Shown: positions 1 to 8,487 of the stretch, in pieces
Position numbering within the stretch: position 1 is the stretch's first letter
How the letters are laid out: each line of letters opens with the position of its first letter
Origin: CAYZIC01 sp964478335
GTDB taxonomy: Bacteria; Verrucomicrobiota; Kiritimatiellia; RFP12; DVOR01
DNA length: 54,503 nucleotides
Direction: 5' to 3'
Assembly: GCA_964478335.1 (NCBI GenBank)
Contig: CAYZIC010000006.1
Location: 1 to 54,503 of the forward strand
The notes under the pieces: model-generated
What the model saw: the letters and a program-made list of their open reading frames with translations, nothing else
Told to the model about the DNA's origin: nothing
The model's database searches: none
Position numbers and translations under genes: made by a program

Positions 1-2
1 CA

Positions 3-257
3 TTTCCTGATTACGAGAAGAATAATCTATCGCTATTTGCAGAGAGTGAAAAGCATGGAGGGTGGATGGTTGCCAAGAAAAATGCAGAAAAGCTTTGCAA
101 TGAATTTTGGCAGCGTGCAGAATTAAATTCGCAGTATGCTTATCAAACGGATGCAACATTCACTAATGTTCATGAATTATTAGCCGCCATAGATCACTTT
201 TCGAGAAAACCACAAGAGGGTAATGCAATAAAGTCTAAAGCCCCATATCGGAATTAA
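3..257 (+). CDS. C-terminal end of an unidentified protein (partial)
   Basis: An open frame enters from the left edge and ends at the TAA at 255-257; the upstream codons at 3-65 are open too, so the first ATG at 66 is internal. About 84 residues are visible, hydrophilic and without a membrane segment. I do not recognise the family. The next gene, a polysaccharide pyruvyl transferase family member, suggests that this is also part of the surface-polysaccharide locus, but that is context only. Confidence 0.6.
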   Translation, partial: FPDYEKNNLSLFAESEKHGGWMVAKKNAEKLCNEFWQRAELNSQYAYQTDATFTNVHELLAAIDHFSRKPQEGNAIKSKAPYRN

Positions 258-453
258 AACTCTTCTCTGAATGCGTTGTGGGACTCTTGATCTATTTCAT
301 TTTTGTGACTTTGACCAGAGCCCCTAACATTAGCGTTCATTCGCTTTTATTCGTGTTCATTAGATGTGTTTCCTTGAACTGGAACTCAAAACTGGAACTG
401 CGAGGAGTATCCTCGCTCATTCGTGGCCCTTAGCGGTCCTTCGATGACTTGTT

Positions 454-1557
454 ATGAAAAAAACTGCTATTCTTACTTTTGTTAATCAACTCAACTACGG
501 CGGCGTCCTACAGGCTTATGCCCTGCAGCAAGCTTGTAAAAAGCTCGGCTACGACGTCGATCAAATGGACTATTGGTTGGAGCCTGACAATGCGCCTTTG
601 ACTGGAGGGCGTATTAAGGATCGACTAATTCGATTTATTAAAGATTTAATAAAAGGTCGTAGACCTTGGTTGACCGAGATTCGGCGCTACCGTACAAAGC
701 GATTCTTAAGGGACTATATCCAGTTTTCAAGTAAAACGTATCACACACCACAAGAGCTTGAGAAACAGCAAGAATACGGACGTATTATTGTTGGGAGTGA
801 CCAAGTCTGGAATTATTTGTGGAGCTACTATACTAAATATTTTTTATTAGGTAAAATGACCGATTCAGTGGAACGTTTCTCTTATGCCGCTAGCATGGGA
901 TTCAAGGACCTGCCAGATGAATACCTTGAAGAGTATCGCCATACACTGAATAAGTTTAAGATGATTACTGTGCGTGAAGCCGAAGGCGTTGAACAGATTA
1001 AGCAATGGACTGGACGAGATGCCAAATTGGTCTTAGATCCTGTTTTACTTCTTGATCAAGGCGACTGGCAAAAGTTGGTTAAGCCCTATGCAGATAAGCC
1101 TTATCTTTTCTGTTATTGGTTAGGCGACTTTAGTGACGAATTTTTGAGTAAGCTAATCGCTTTTTCAGAAGCGAATATGGTCGATATTCATTTGCTATCG
1201 AATACTCGAATTCATCCACCCTCATCACGTGTTAAGCTTGTGCAATCAGCAGGCCCGCAAGAGTTTGTTTCTGAGATTGCAAATGCAACAGGTGTGATTA
1301 CGGACTCATTTCACGCAATGGCGTTTGCGACAATCTTTCAAAAGCCCATGCGAATTGTTGGAGAAAGCTCAGAGGGACGAAAGGGCATGACTGCGCGCTT
1401 GGAAGGTTTCATGTCTCGTTATGGGCGTGTACACCTCTTTTCGAAAACAGTAGGGGAGTTTGTAATAGATTTTGATATTCAGAGTCCATGTGATGATGGT
1501 TGTTTATATGAAGATAAGGCAATTTCGTTCTCTCTTTTACAAGGTATGATTAATTGA
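454..1557 (+). CDS. Polysaccharide pyruvyl transferase family protein
   Basis: This 367-residue protein belongs to the family that adds ketal pyruvate to sugars of exopolysaccharides or cell-wall glycans, using phosphoenolpyruvate in the cytoplasm. The family signature is clear: an N-terminal GGVLQAYALQ stretch at residues 16-25, GSDQVWN near residue 114 and TDSFHA near residue 282. The length is normal for the family. The gene opens a run of glycan genes on the plus strand. No good Shine-Dalgarno sequence precedes the ATG, so the start rests on alignment with the typical N-terminus. The acceptor sugar cannot be told from sequence, and some family members have other roles. Confidence 0.9.
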   Translation: MKKTAILTFVNQLNYGGVLQAYALQQACKKLGYDVDQMDYWLEPDNAPLTGGRIKDRLIRFIKDLIKGRRPWLTEIRRYRTKRFLRDYIQFSSKTYHTPQELEKQQEYGRIIVGSDQVWNYLWSYYTKYFLLGKMTDSVERFSYAASMGFKDLPDEYLEEYRHTLNKFKMITVREAEGVEQIKQWTGRDAKLVLDPVLLLDQGDWQKLVKPYADKPYLFCYWLGDFSDEFLSKLIAFSEANMVDIHLLSNTRIHPPSSRVKLVQSAGPQEFVSEIANATGVITDSFHAMAFATIFQKPMRIVGESSEGRKGMTARLEGFMSRYGRVHLFSKTVGEFVIDFDIQSPCDDGCLYEDKAISFSLLQGMIN

Positions 1558-1589
1558 ATTAGTTACCTTTAATCGGTGTTAGGAGTGTT

Positions 1590-2594
1590 ATGAAAAATTT
1601 AATTTCGATTGTTGTTCCGGTTTACAATCTAGCCAGTTGCCTTGATGCGACGCTAGACTCTTTTGTAAAGCAAACGAGTGAAAACTGGGAATGCATTTTA
1701 GTTGACGATGGGTCAACTGATCAATCTGCGCAAATTTGTGATAACATCGCAGAAACAGATCCTCGTTTTAAAGTCATTCATACTGCAAACCAGGGCGTTG
1801 TTCGAGCTCGTTCTACTGGGGTTGATCATACAAATGGGGACTGGATCTTATTTGTTGATGGAGACGACTTTTTAGTCGAAGACACCATACGTATATTGCA
1901 AAATCTTATCGCAGAAAATCCATTGGTGGACATTGTGAAGTTCTCCTTTAAGTATGTTGATGAGAATCGCAATCCGCTAGCAAAGCCAGAAGCACTAGCA
2001 CACCAAGGACACGTTAGAGGCCAAGATCTAGTCGTGTCCACCCAAAAATCACTTGGCGAACATTTAGGATCGGCGATTGGGGATAAGCTTTATCGTGCAG
2101 ACTTTCTTCGGCAAGTCTTCTCACAAGTTGTCCATATTCGAATTGCCCACTCTGAGGACTTACTTTTTAGCACTATTGCGCTGCTTTCATGTGATAAAGT
2201 GTTCTTCTTAGACACCTGTTTATATGAATATGTTCAGCGAGAAGGCTCTGTTTCCCATCGCTATATGGATAATCGTCTAGACGAGAAAATAATTTATTCA
2301 AATTTCGTCAAAAGTGCTCTTGCTCAAACTAATTTTATAAAAGAACCATTAAAGGTGAAATTAGGCTTAGCTTTAGATTATGAAGTTGTCATGGGGGCAT
2401 TCTTGCATTCGTTTGGATATGCTCCAACCCTAAAAGATTTCAGGCGTGATTTGAAGAAGATATCAAAGAGTCACAATTTGGTGAATTTAATTCATAATCG
2501 TTGGGGGTCGCTAAAACAGAAATTCTTCTTACGATTTCTCTCTTGTTCATTTTTGTCTGTTTTCTTTTTGTTTTTTTTAAGAAAACGCCGTTAA
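1590..2594 (+). CDS. Glycosyltransferase family 2
   Basis: A GT-A fold glycosyltransferase of 334 residues that should transfer a nucleotide-activated sugar onto a growing polysaccharide repeat unit at the inner membrane. The N-terminal SIVVPVYN strand, the VDDGSTD nucleotide-binding motif at residues 38-44 and the VDGDD metal-binding motif near residue 90 are all present. The last 25 residues are hydrophobic and end in RKRR, so the C-terminus probably anchors it to the membrane. AGGAG lies 5 bases before the ATG. The donor and acceptor are unknown. It follows the pyruvyl transferase gene by 32 bases and is probably co-transcribed with it. Confidence 0.92.
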   Translation: MKNLISIVVPVYNLASCLDATLDSFVKQTSENWECILVDDGSTDQSAQICDNIAETDPRFKVIHTANQGVVRARSTGVDHTNGDWILFVDGDDFLVEDTIRILQNLIAENPLVDIVKFSFKYVDENRNPLAKPEALAHQGHVRGQDLVVSTQKSLGEHLGSAIGDKLYRADFLRQVFSQVVHIRIAHSEDLLFSTIALLSCDKVFFLDTCLYEYVQREGSVSHRYMDNRLDEKIIYSNFVKSALAQTNFIKEPLKVKLGLALDYEVVMGAFLHSFGYAPTLKDFRRDLKKISKSHNLVNLIHNRWGSLKQKFFLRFLSCSFLSVFFLFFLRKRR

Positions 2595-2666
2595 AAGAGC
2601 TTCTCTCTAACGTGAAAGTGTCAAAGTCAAGTTTGTATAATGAGTTAAAGTTTGAGGTTTAGGAAT

Positions 2667-3500
2667 ATGAAAAGAATTGCTGTTTTAATGACCTGTTTTA
2701 ATCGCATCGAAACAACGTTGGTGTGTTTGGAGCGTCTATTTGCTGCGACATTGCCTGCAGATTACCAACTAGAGGTTTTTCTTGTTGACGATGCATCGCC
2801 AGATGAAACGGGGCGCCTGGTAAAAGAACGCTATCCGGATATCCACATGATACAAGGAACAGGCGATCTCTATTGGTGTGGCGGTATGCGTTTGGCATGG
2901 GATACTGCTGCGCAATATGCAGATTATGACTTTTTCCTATGGCTCAATGATGATAGTCATCTTTACCCAGACGCACTCAAAACAATCCTTGGCGATTATG
3001 AGGCGGCACCAAAGAAATGCTGTATGATCACGGGGGCTTTTTGTGACCCGCAAACAAAAGAAATAACCTATCGTGTCGCCTCGAAGACTCATGGCCTACT
3101 ATCTCCTAATGGTTCGATTCAGCCTTACCATGGTGTTTCCTCAGGAAACCTCGTCCTAATTTCACGTAAATTATTTGACAAAATTGGCGGGCTATCAAAA
3201 GCCTTTCGACACGGCTGTGGCGATTATGAGTATGCCTACCGAGCTGGAAAAGAGGGGTACACAACTTACCTGGCGTCTTGCATGTGCGGTGAGTGTGCAG
3301 CAAATTTTGGCTATGATCAAAAGAAATTGCTCAACATGTCGCTTTTAGATCGAATTGCAGTGTTTAAGCGTCCTAATGGGATGGCTGTTTGGGATAATAT
3401 CCAGTATAAAAGACTTACCAGAGGCTATTGCATAGCGATTCTTTCGCTATGCAAGAATATTCTATTCTGCTGTTTTCCTAGATGCTTTGTTAATCATTAA
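2667..3500 (+). CDS. Glycosyltransferase family 2
   Basis: A 277-residue GT2 enzyme. It starts with RIAVLMTCFNR, carries VDDASPD as the nucleotide-binding DxD-like motif, and has LNDDSHL as the second acidic motif. The GDLYWCGGMR segment resembles rhamnosyltransferase-like members of the family, but the sugar cannot be assigned. I chose the ATG at 2667 because TTAGGA precedes it; an in-frame TTG at 2652 is less likely. It sits between another GT2 gene and an acyltransferase in the same direction, so it is probably part of the same transcript. Confidence 0.9.
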   Translation: MKRIAVLMTCFNRIETTLVCLERLFAATLPADYQLEVFLVDDASPDETGRLVKERYPDIHMIQGTGDLYWCGGMRLAWDTAAQYADYDFFLWLNDDSHLYPDALKTILGDYEAAPKKCCMITGAFCDPQTKEITYRVASKTHGLLSPNGSIQPYHGVSSGNLVLISRKLFDKIGGLSKAFRHGCGDYEYAYRAGKEGYTTYLASCMCGECAANFGYDQKKLLNMSLLDRIAVFKRPNGMAVWDNIQYKRLTRGYCIAILSLCKNILFCCFPRCFVNH

Positions 3501-3524
3501 GTACTTAGAAAACCTATTATTTTG

Positions 3525-4538
3525 ATGGATAAACCTGCTGGTCAAACAATGATTAGACGTGATTCAAATCTTGACCTTTATCGACTCATATTGATGTTTG
3601 GAATCTGTTTCCTTCATTCGATAACTGTCGGCGACTTTAATCGTCCTTGGCTTGCTAATATCTTTTTAGCAAGTGTCAATGGATTTGTTTTCATCACAGG
3701 CTGGTATGGTTCACGCTTTGCTCCTTCGAAGATCATCAAACTCTATGGAACGGCACTGTTTTGTGGCATGATCGTTTATCTCTGGGGGGGGGCAATGGGT
3801 TATTCGGAGTCCTTGCCTTCCTACTGGGAATTGGCAACAGGCCCATGGTTTTTGAATGCTTATGTTGCCATGATGTGCGTGACTCCTTTAATCGATTTGG
3901 CGCTAGATTCGAAGGAACAAATGAAGAAAGTTTTAATCCCTCTTGTACTCTTAATCTTCGGTTGGTCTGCCGCAACAAGTATGCCAATCATTGGTAAATT
4001 GATTCCACAAACAACAGGTTTAGGTGCGTACACTTGGTTGACCTTGGTTGGTGTCTACTTAGTTGCCCGTCTTTGTCGATTCTATGACCTTGAATCGAGA
4101 TTAGATGGATGGCGTATTTTCCTAGTGCTTGTCCCCTGCTTAATGTTCGCGTTATGTGGATTGGGTGATTATTCGTCACCTTTTGCAACTGGAATTGCAT
4201 TGTCTTGCTTTTTCTTAGTGAAACGAATCAAGTCAATTCCGCTTGCGCTTCAAAAATGTTTAGTTTACGCCGCGCCATCAATGTTCTCAATTTATCTGTT
4301 ACAAGTGAATCCTGTTGGCTTTACTTTGATTAAGAAGGCAATGTTCTTTGCTGTAAATAATTGCGAGCTGTCTGTTTATGTGTCCTATTGCCTTGTCGCA
4401 GCAACGGTTTTTTTCTCTTGTTTCTTAATCGATCAGGTGCGCCGATTAATTGTGTGGATGACTAGACCCATTTGGACTCCTGTGCTGAAGTACATCGACA
4501 ATCGTTATCTTCAATTCGTGACACCTTCGTGTAACTAG
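3525..4538 (+). CDS. Acyltransferase-3-like membrane protein (O-acyltransferase)
   Basis: An integral membrane protein of about 337 residues with roughly ten hydrophobic segments. The N-terminal RDSNLDLYRLILMFGICFLH stretch, with its Arg and the His at the end of the first membrane helix, is typical of acyltransferase-3 proteins that O-acetylate polysaccharide sugars. Nine consecutive G lie at 3784-3792 inside the frame and could slip. The last residues and the TAG stop come from a CACGAAT-type repeat (4514-4542), so the natural C-terminus may have been altered by that repeat. A TTG at 3522 directly precedes the chosen ATG. Confidence 0.8.
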   Translation: MDKPAGQTMIRRDSNLDLYRLILMFGICFLHSITVGDFNRPWLANIFLASVNGFVFITGWYGSRFAPSKIIKLYGTALFCGMIVYLWGGAMGYSESLPSYWELATGPWFLNAYVAMMCVTPLIDLALDSKEQMKKVLIPLVLLIFGWSAATSMPIIGKLIPQTTGLGAYTWLTLVGVYLVARLCRFYDLESRLDGWRIFLVLVPCLMFALCGLGDYSSPFATGIALSCFFLVKRIKSIPLALQKCLVYAAPSMFSIYLLQVNPVGFTLIKKAMFFAVNNCELSVYVSYCLVAATVFFSCFLIDQVRRLIVWMTRPIWTPVLKYIDNRYLQFVTPSCN

Positions 4539-4542
4539 TGGA
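4514..4542. repeat. Solitary ATTCGTG repeat arm overlapping a stop codon
   Basis: This stretch contains ATTCGTGACA then TTCGTGTAA and TAGTGGA, nearly the same as the right arm of cassette A at 6511-6538. It lies just before the ATG of the next gene, as that arm also does. It encodes the last residues and the stop of the upstream acyltransferase gene. No partner arm or small gene was found immediately upstream. Confidence 0.75.
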
Positions 4543-4547
4543 CTGTT

Positions 4548-5786
4548 ATGAAACCTCTTTACCTCTATATCACCCCATTCTTTCCGTCGCCAACGAAGTG
4601 GCGGGGGGCTTACTGTTATGATCAAGTGAAAGCGATTCTGGCAGATGGTCGCTATGATGTGATTGTTTTTGTGCCAGGTGTCGAGGATTATTCTTACCAA
4701 GGGGTGCAGGTCTGTGGTTTCCCCACAAAGGCCTTGCCATCTTGCTTGCTGGATGGGTGGTTTGATCGCAGGAATGAACGCCAGCTCTTCGCCCGCTTGA
4801 GCGAGTTGCAGATCGATCCATCTCGTATTGCGGTGGTGCATACGCATACGATCTTCACTGCGCACTACGCCGTAGCACTGAAGAAAAAGAATCCGTCAAT
4901 TCTTTCGCTCTGTCACTATCATTGCTTGGATCCTATGGGAATCCGTTTGGGGCGTTTTCACCATCTCTATCCGCAAAAGCTTTGGCAGTTCTGCCACCAT
5001 CGTGCTCTCGTGAATCAGCTTGATGGCCATGTGGCGATTTCCAAACAGGCCCTCAATCAGTTAGCAACCTGTCCCAAACGCAATCCCGCCATTGTCTACG
5101 ATGACTATATCAAGACACTTCGCGGCCTTGGACGTTTTCAATCACCAACCGTAAAGGCCTCCTACGTCTTGCACAATGGCGTCGATACGGAACAATTCTC
5201 CGCAGTGGGGCGTTCTACTAATCCCAAGACCTTTGTACTAGGTTGTGTCTCCAACTTCGGCGATCTCAAAGACCACGCTTCCCTAATTCGTGCTTGTGCG
5301 CAGATCTTACCCCAGATTCCAACGTTGCAGCTTCGCCTGATTGGCACAGGCCCAACGCGTTCATCCTGCGAAGCCTTGATTCAAGAATTGGGCCTGTCCA
5401 ATCACGTCATCTTTGAACCCGAATGCGACCATACGCAACTGCCCGACTTTTATCGGAGTCTTGATCTCTTTGTTCTACCTTCCTACTTCGAGGGCTTCGG
5501 TTGCGTCTTTACTGAAGCCTGGGCGTGCGGTACGCCCTTCATCACGTGCGAAGGCCAAGGCATGGACGACCTCATTGCCGATGAAGATCGTAGCAAGTGG
5601 CTCTGCAAACCCCGTAATGCAGAAGACCTCGCAGCAAAGATCCTTGCGTACTACACACACCGTTATGAACAAAAGCTCACCGGCGAGATTGCCATCCAGC
5701 CCCTCGTCAGCAAATTCCTCGACTGGGTCGATGAGATGAGAGTGCTGTTGTCCACGAATTGCACGAATAAGCACGAATTATTTTAA
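4548..5786 (+). CDS. Glycosyltransferase family 4 (GT-B fold)
   Basis: A 412-residue retaining-type glycosyltransferase. The C-terminal half has the GT4 signature: LRLIGTGPTR, LFVLPSYFEGFG, and the EX7E motif E-GFGCVFT-E followed by AWACGTPF. The N-terminal half is the acceptor domain with HTHTIF and HYHCLDP. It should extend a lipid-linked polysaccharide unit at the cytoplasmic face of the inner membrane. The last dozen residues (ending NCTNKHELF) are encoded by a CACGAAT repeat at 5752-5785, which also provides the TAA stop, so the original C-terminus was probably replaced when the repeat arrived. Confidence 0.92.
   Translation: MKPLYLYITPFFPSPTKWRGAYCYDQVKAILADGRYDVIVFVPGVEDYSYQGVQVCGFPTKALPSCLLDGWFDRRNERQLFARLSELQIDPSRIAVVHTHTIFTAHYAVALKKKNPSILSLCHYHCLDPMGIRLGRFHHLYPQKLWQFCHHRALVNQLDGHVAISKQALNQLATCPKRNPAIVYDDYIKTLRGLGRFQSPTVKASYVLHNGVDTEQFSAVGRSTNPKTFVLGCVSNFGDLKDHASLIRACAQILPQIPTLQLRLIGTGPTRSSCEALIQELGLSNHVIFEPECDHTQLPDFYRSLDLFVLPSYFEGFGCVFTEAWACGTPFITCEGQGMDDLIADEDRSKWLCKPRNAEDLAAKILAYYTHRYEQKLTGEIAIQPLVSKFLDWVDEMRVLLSTNCTNKHELF
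5752..5785. repeat. CACGAAT tandem repeat forming the 3' end of a glycosyltransferase gene
   Basis: Three imperfect units (CACGAATTG, CACGAATAA, CACGAATTA) follow each other with a period of about 10 bases. The same unit recurs at 6059-6089 and in inverted form at 6511-6538. It is read as the last residues and stop codon of the upstream gene. Confidence 0.8.
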
Positions 5787-5994
5787 CGCAAAGAAGCAAA
5801 GAGTTGAAGAAGACGGACTGCGGATGTCGAGGCTGAGGCACTGAGCAACTCACCGAGCAAGCTCGCTCTTTGCTCATACCTGCATCCTCTTGACTCCCTA
5901 TGGTCGTCATCGCTGTGCGATACCATCCGAGTCCTTGGGCAGCAGAGCTGCCAGGTAAGAGGTTAGAGAGGGAGGCGGAGCCTCCTAGTCCAAG
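5781..5994. repeat. 214-bp structured repeat, copy 1
   Basis: This copy matches 14344-14557 along its whole length with the same total length. It starts with TTTTAACGCAAAGAAGC. Hairpin 1 pairs GGATG (5822) with CATCC (5883), and TGAGCAA (5842) with TTGCTCA (5870). Hairpin 2 spans 5892-5933 and pairs GACTC with GAGTC, ATGGT with ACCAT and ATCGC with GCGAT around a TGT loop. Hairpin 3 is GGCAGC-AGA-GCTGCC at 5938-5952. The end carries GAGGC-GGA-GCCTC then CTAGTCC. It lies in the 314-base gap before a GxxExxY gene. Confidence 0.85.
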
Positions 5995-6013
5995 CGAAGA
6001 GTTTAAGCCTGAG

Positions 6014-6050
6014 GTGCGACATTTTGGGAATAATTCCCTTTTTGTCGCAC
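6014..6050. repeat. Long hairpin upstream of GxxExxY gene 1
   Basis: GTGCGACA at 6014-6021 pairs with TGTCGCAC at 6043-6050, and GGGAA pairs with TTCCC inside, giving a near-perfect stem with a two-base loop. It could act as a terminator-like or processing structure. Part of the same sequence (GAGGTGCGACA) recurs at 11811 just before cassette D. Confidence 0.7.
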
Positions 6051-6058
6051 TTGAGACT

Positions 6059-6538
6059 GTCCACGAATTGTACGAATGATCACGAATTTAGGATTTAGGA
6101 ATGAGTGAACTTGTTTACAAAGATGAGGCTTACGCAATTGTGGGCGCAGCATTAACGGTTGTCAATGAACTTGGCCTAGGATTTGCAGAGGCGGTTTATC
6201 AGGAAGCGTTAGAGTTAGAATTGATGGCATCGAGTATCCCTCATGCTAGAGAGAAGGTTTTGCCTGTGTACTATAAGGGAAAGCTCCTCAAAAAAGAGTA
6301 CATAGCAGACTTCGTCTGCTATGATAAAATTATCGTTGAACTGAAAGCGGTTGAGACATTGGCACCAGAGCATGATGCACAAGTTTTAAACTATCTGAAG
6401 GCGACGGGTATGCAGCTTGGATTACTCATCAACTTTGGATCTGCTAAATTGCAAGTAAAGCGCTTAGTTCGGTAACCTCGGGCGAAGCCCGCAAGAATAT
6501 ACATGATGTGATTCGTGACAATTCGTGTAATTAGTGGA
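6059..6538. repeat. Cassette A: CACGAAT inverted arms around a GxxExxY gene
   Basis: The left arm (6059-6089) has three CACGAAT-like units. The right arm (6511-6538) has the reverse complement, ATTCGTG units ending in TTAGTGGA. By eye about 23 of 30 bases pair. The gene at 6101-6475 lies between them. The right arm ends 8 bases before the start of the next polysaccharide gene. In a transcript, the arms could close a stem around the small gene. Confidence 0.75.
6101..6475 (+). CDS. GxxExxY protein, PD-(D/E)XK-like
   Basis: A 124-residue member of the GxxExxY family, related in fold to PD-(D/E)XK nucleases. The name-giving motif is G27-F-A-E30-A-V-Y33. The putative active site is D70 and E80-L-K82, ten residues apart as in the homologue at 14613. 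Biochemical function is unknown for the family; nuclease activity is only suggested by the motif. TTTAGGA precedes the ATG. It is bounded by the inverted CACGAAT arms of cassette A and preceded by the 214-bp element, and it has no evident link to polysaccharide synthesis. Confidence 0.88.
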   Translation: MSELVYKDEAYAIVGAALTVVNELGLGFAEAVYQEALELELMASSIPHAREKVLPVYYKGKLLKKEYIADFVCYDKIIVELKAVETLAPEHDAQVLNYLKATGMQLGLLINFGSAKLQVKRLVR

Positions 6539-6546
6539 TGAAATAG

Positions 6547-7992
6547 ATGAACAGAGATTATGATTTAAAGTTTATGATTAAGATGCTCATTGCCATGGGT
6601 ATCGGGATTGCATTGCTCAAGGCCTCTGGCAGTGCGTTATCAATTCTCTTTTTCCCCGCAATATTGATTGTGCTTGGACAAAAGCGCATTGAACTATTAG
6701 TTGCCCTCTTAATGGTTCTTATGTCATTCATGGTAACTGCTGGTGCTCTTGTTCCCAAAAATGTGATATTTTTTACAACTCAAAGAATCTCATTGGCTTT
6801 AATCGCATTCTTCTTGATTGCGCAGAATGCTGGGCGTAAGACCAACCTCTTGGTTGCTCCATTTATCACCATTTTCTTTTATGTTGCTTATATGGCGGTA
6901 ATTTCTTTGTTCGGCTGGCAACCACTTGTTAGTGAGCTGAAGATTGTGTTGTTTATAACCCTATTTACCTCATTTATGATGAGTGCAAATGCTGCGACGG
7001 CGTGGGCAGTACGGGAACGTCTTATTCGTTCAATCTTTTTATCAATGGCGTGTTACTTTATCTTTGGTTCGTTTGTAACGCGTTTTTTCCCATCAGTTGG
7101 TTATTCTATGCTTATCTCTAAAATGGAGGTGTGGGGGACGGATACATCGGACATTTTACTTGGTGGTGGCGTGCGACTTTTCAGTGGCATGACTTGGCAC
7201 TCGCAGACATTAGGGCCTCTTTTGGCGGTTTTGAACAGTTTAATTATTACAGATTACCTCATCAATGTAAGAGGAGCTTCGTGGATTTATCGAGGACTTA
7301 TTCTCGTATGCCCTATTCTTGTTTATTGGACTTCTAGCCGTACTGCTATGGGGGCATATGTCGTTTCTTGGGCAATAGCCATCTTTTTCATTTTGAAAGC
7401 TCGCTCGGTAACAGCGTCTCGCAAAAGCCAGATCGTGAGTGGCGCAGTCATCGCTGTCATTCTTGGTCTTCTTGTTGGCGTGTCAGTCCCGCAAATTCGC
7501 AATAAGGCGATCGCCTTTGTCTTTAAGCAAGAGGTGGAATTGGTCGCGTATGGAGGTGGTACGGATGGTGGACTAGATTCGGTCATGTCCTCTAGGCAAG
7601 CCTTGATCGATCAAAGTCTTTACAATTTTAAGAAGAGTCCTCTCATTGGAAATGGCTTCCAGGTATCAAGTGTGATGGAAGGAATGAAGTTTGAAAGCTG
7701 GAAGGCATTGCTTTCTGCGCCTATTGAGAAAGGATTTTTGCCTGCTGCTATTCTTGAAGAAGGCGGAATCTTTGGCGCGATCATGATGGTCATCATTCTC
7801 GTAACAGTTTACTTCAGTCTCAATCGTTATCAAGCCTATTGTGGTCTTGCAACATTTCTAATCTTTTTCATCACCAACATGGGGGAATTTAGCTTTTTCT
7901 CTATGTCTGGCAATGGGGGCATTCTGTGGTCGTTGGTCTTCATGGGCGTCATGCTCGATGCTAAGAGGATTCAGAGGCTTCAGCGAAGCTGA
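6547..7992 (+). CDS. O-antigen ligase / Wzy-like polymerase membrane protein
   Basis: A 481-residue inner-membrane protein with about ten to twelve hydrophobic segments and a large periplasmic loop between the last ones. The SSRTAMGAYVVSW segment matches the O-antigen ligase domain, where an Arg near the outer face is needed in characterised members. It should join lipid-linked repeat units, either to each other or to lipid A core; sequence alone does not separate polymerase from ligase. It starts 8 bases after the right arm of cassette A, so its transcription must pass through or start inside repeat DNA. The 3' end adjoins the GGACAAGG repeats of cassette B. Confidence 0.8.
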   Translation: MNRDYDLKFMIKMLIAMGIGIALLKASGSALSILFFPAILIVLGQKRIELLVALLMVLMSFMVTAGALVPKNVIFFTTQRISLALIAFFLIAQNAGRKTNLLVAPFITIFFYVAYMAVISLFGWQPLVSELKIVLFITLFTSFMMSANAATAWAVRERLIRSIFLSMACYFIFGSFVTRFFPSVGYSMLISKMEVWGTDTSDILLGGGVRLFSGMTWHSQTLGPLLAVLNSLIITDYLINVRGASWIYRGLILVCPILVYWTSSRTAMGAYVVSWAIAIFFILKARSVTASRKSQIVSGAVIAVILGLLVGVSVPQIRNKAIAFVFKQEVELVAYGGGTDGGLDSVMSSRQALIDQSLYNFKKSPLIGNGFQVSSVMEGMKFESWKALLSAPIEKGFLPAAILEEGGIFGAIMMVIILVTVYFSLNRYQAYCGLATFLIFFITNMGEFSFFSMSGNGGILWSLVFMGVMLDAKRIQRLQRS

Positions 7993-8009
7993 AGCCAGCC
8001 CGAGTATGA

Positions 8010-8474
8010 GAAGGGACGAGGGACAAGGTTCGAGGAGCGAGATAATAGGGACAAGAGACAAGGTGCAAGGGACGAGGATGGGAGGTTGATATGAAGAGTT
8101 TTGAAGATTTAACCGTTTGGCAGAAATCGATGGACTTGGTTGATCATGTTTATGAAATCGCCGATCAGTTACCATCACGAGAAGTTTTTGGACTTAGAGA
8201 TCAGTTAACTCGTGCCGTCGTGTCGATACCCTCCAATATCGCCGAGGGATATGGCAGAGGCTCCGATAAGGATTTTGCTCACTTTCTTGAAATTGCTAGA
8301 GGTTCAACGAATGAGGTCTTAACTCAGCTCGAGATTGTACGTCGTCGTTTTTCTATCGCTGTAGAAGCTGATGCTTCTCTTGCTAAGGAGATTCGACTGA
8401 TGCTCAATGCTCTTATTATACGCAAACGTTCTTAGGTATTCACCTCGTACCTTGCGCCTTGCACCTCGTACCTC
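8010..8474. repeat. Cassette B: GGTGCAAGG inverted arms around a four-helix-bundle gene
   Basis: The left arm (8010-8085) has repeated GGGACAAGG, GGTGCAAGG and GGGACGAGG units. The right arm (8441-8474) has CACCTCGTACC, TTGCGCC and TTGCACCTCGTACC, which is the inverted form. The small gene at 8091 uses GGAGGT from the end of the left arm as its ribosome-binding site. The same unit appears inside the glycosyltransferase frame about 600 bases downstream. Confidence 0.8.
8091..8435 (+). CDS. Four-helix-bundle protein (23S rRNA intervening-sequence type)
   Basis: A 114-residue protein of the family first known from intervening sequences in 23S rRNA genes of Leptospira and Coxiella. It starts with the typical FEDLTVWQKSMDL helix and carries the signature SIPSNIAEGYGRG, followed by DFAHFLEIARGSTNEVL. 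The length is normal. Its function is unknown; related four-helix proteins such as Avd bind nucleic acid. GGAGGT lies 4 bases before the ATG. It sits alone between inverted tandem-repeat arms, as its rRNA relatives sit between inverted repeats. Confidence 0.9.
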   Translation: MKSFEDLTVWQKSMDLVDHVYEIADQLPSREVFGLRDQLTRAVVSIPSNIAEGYGRGSDKDFAHFLEIARGSTNEVLTQLEIVRRRFSIAVEADASLAKEIRLMLNALIIRKRS

Positions 8475-8487
8475 CTAAAAGGGTTTT

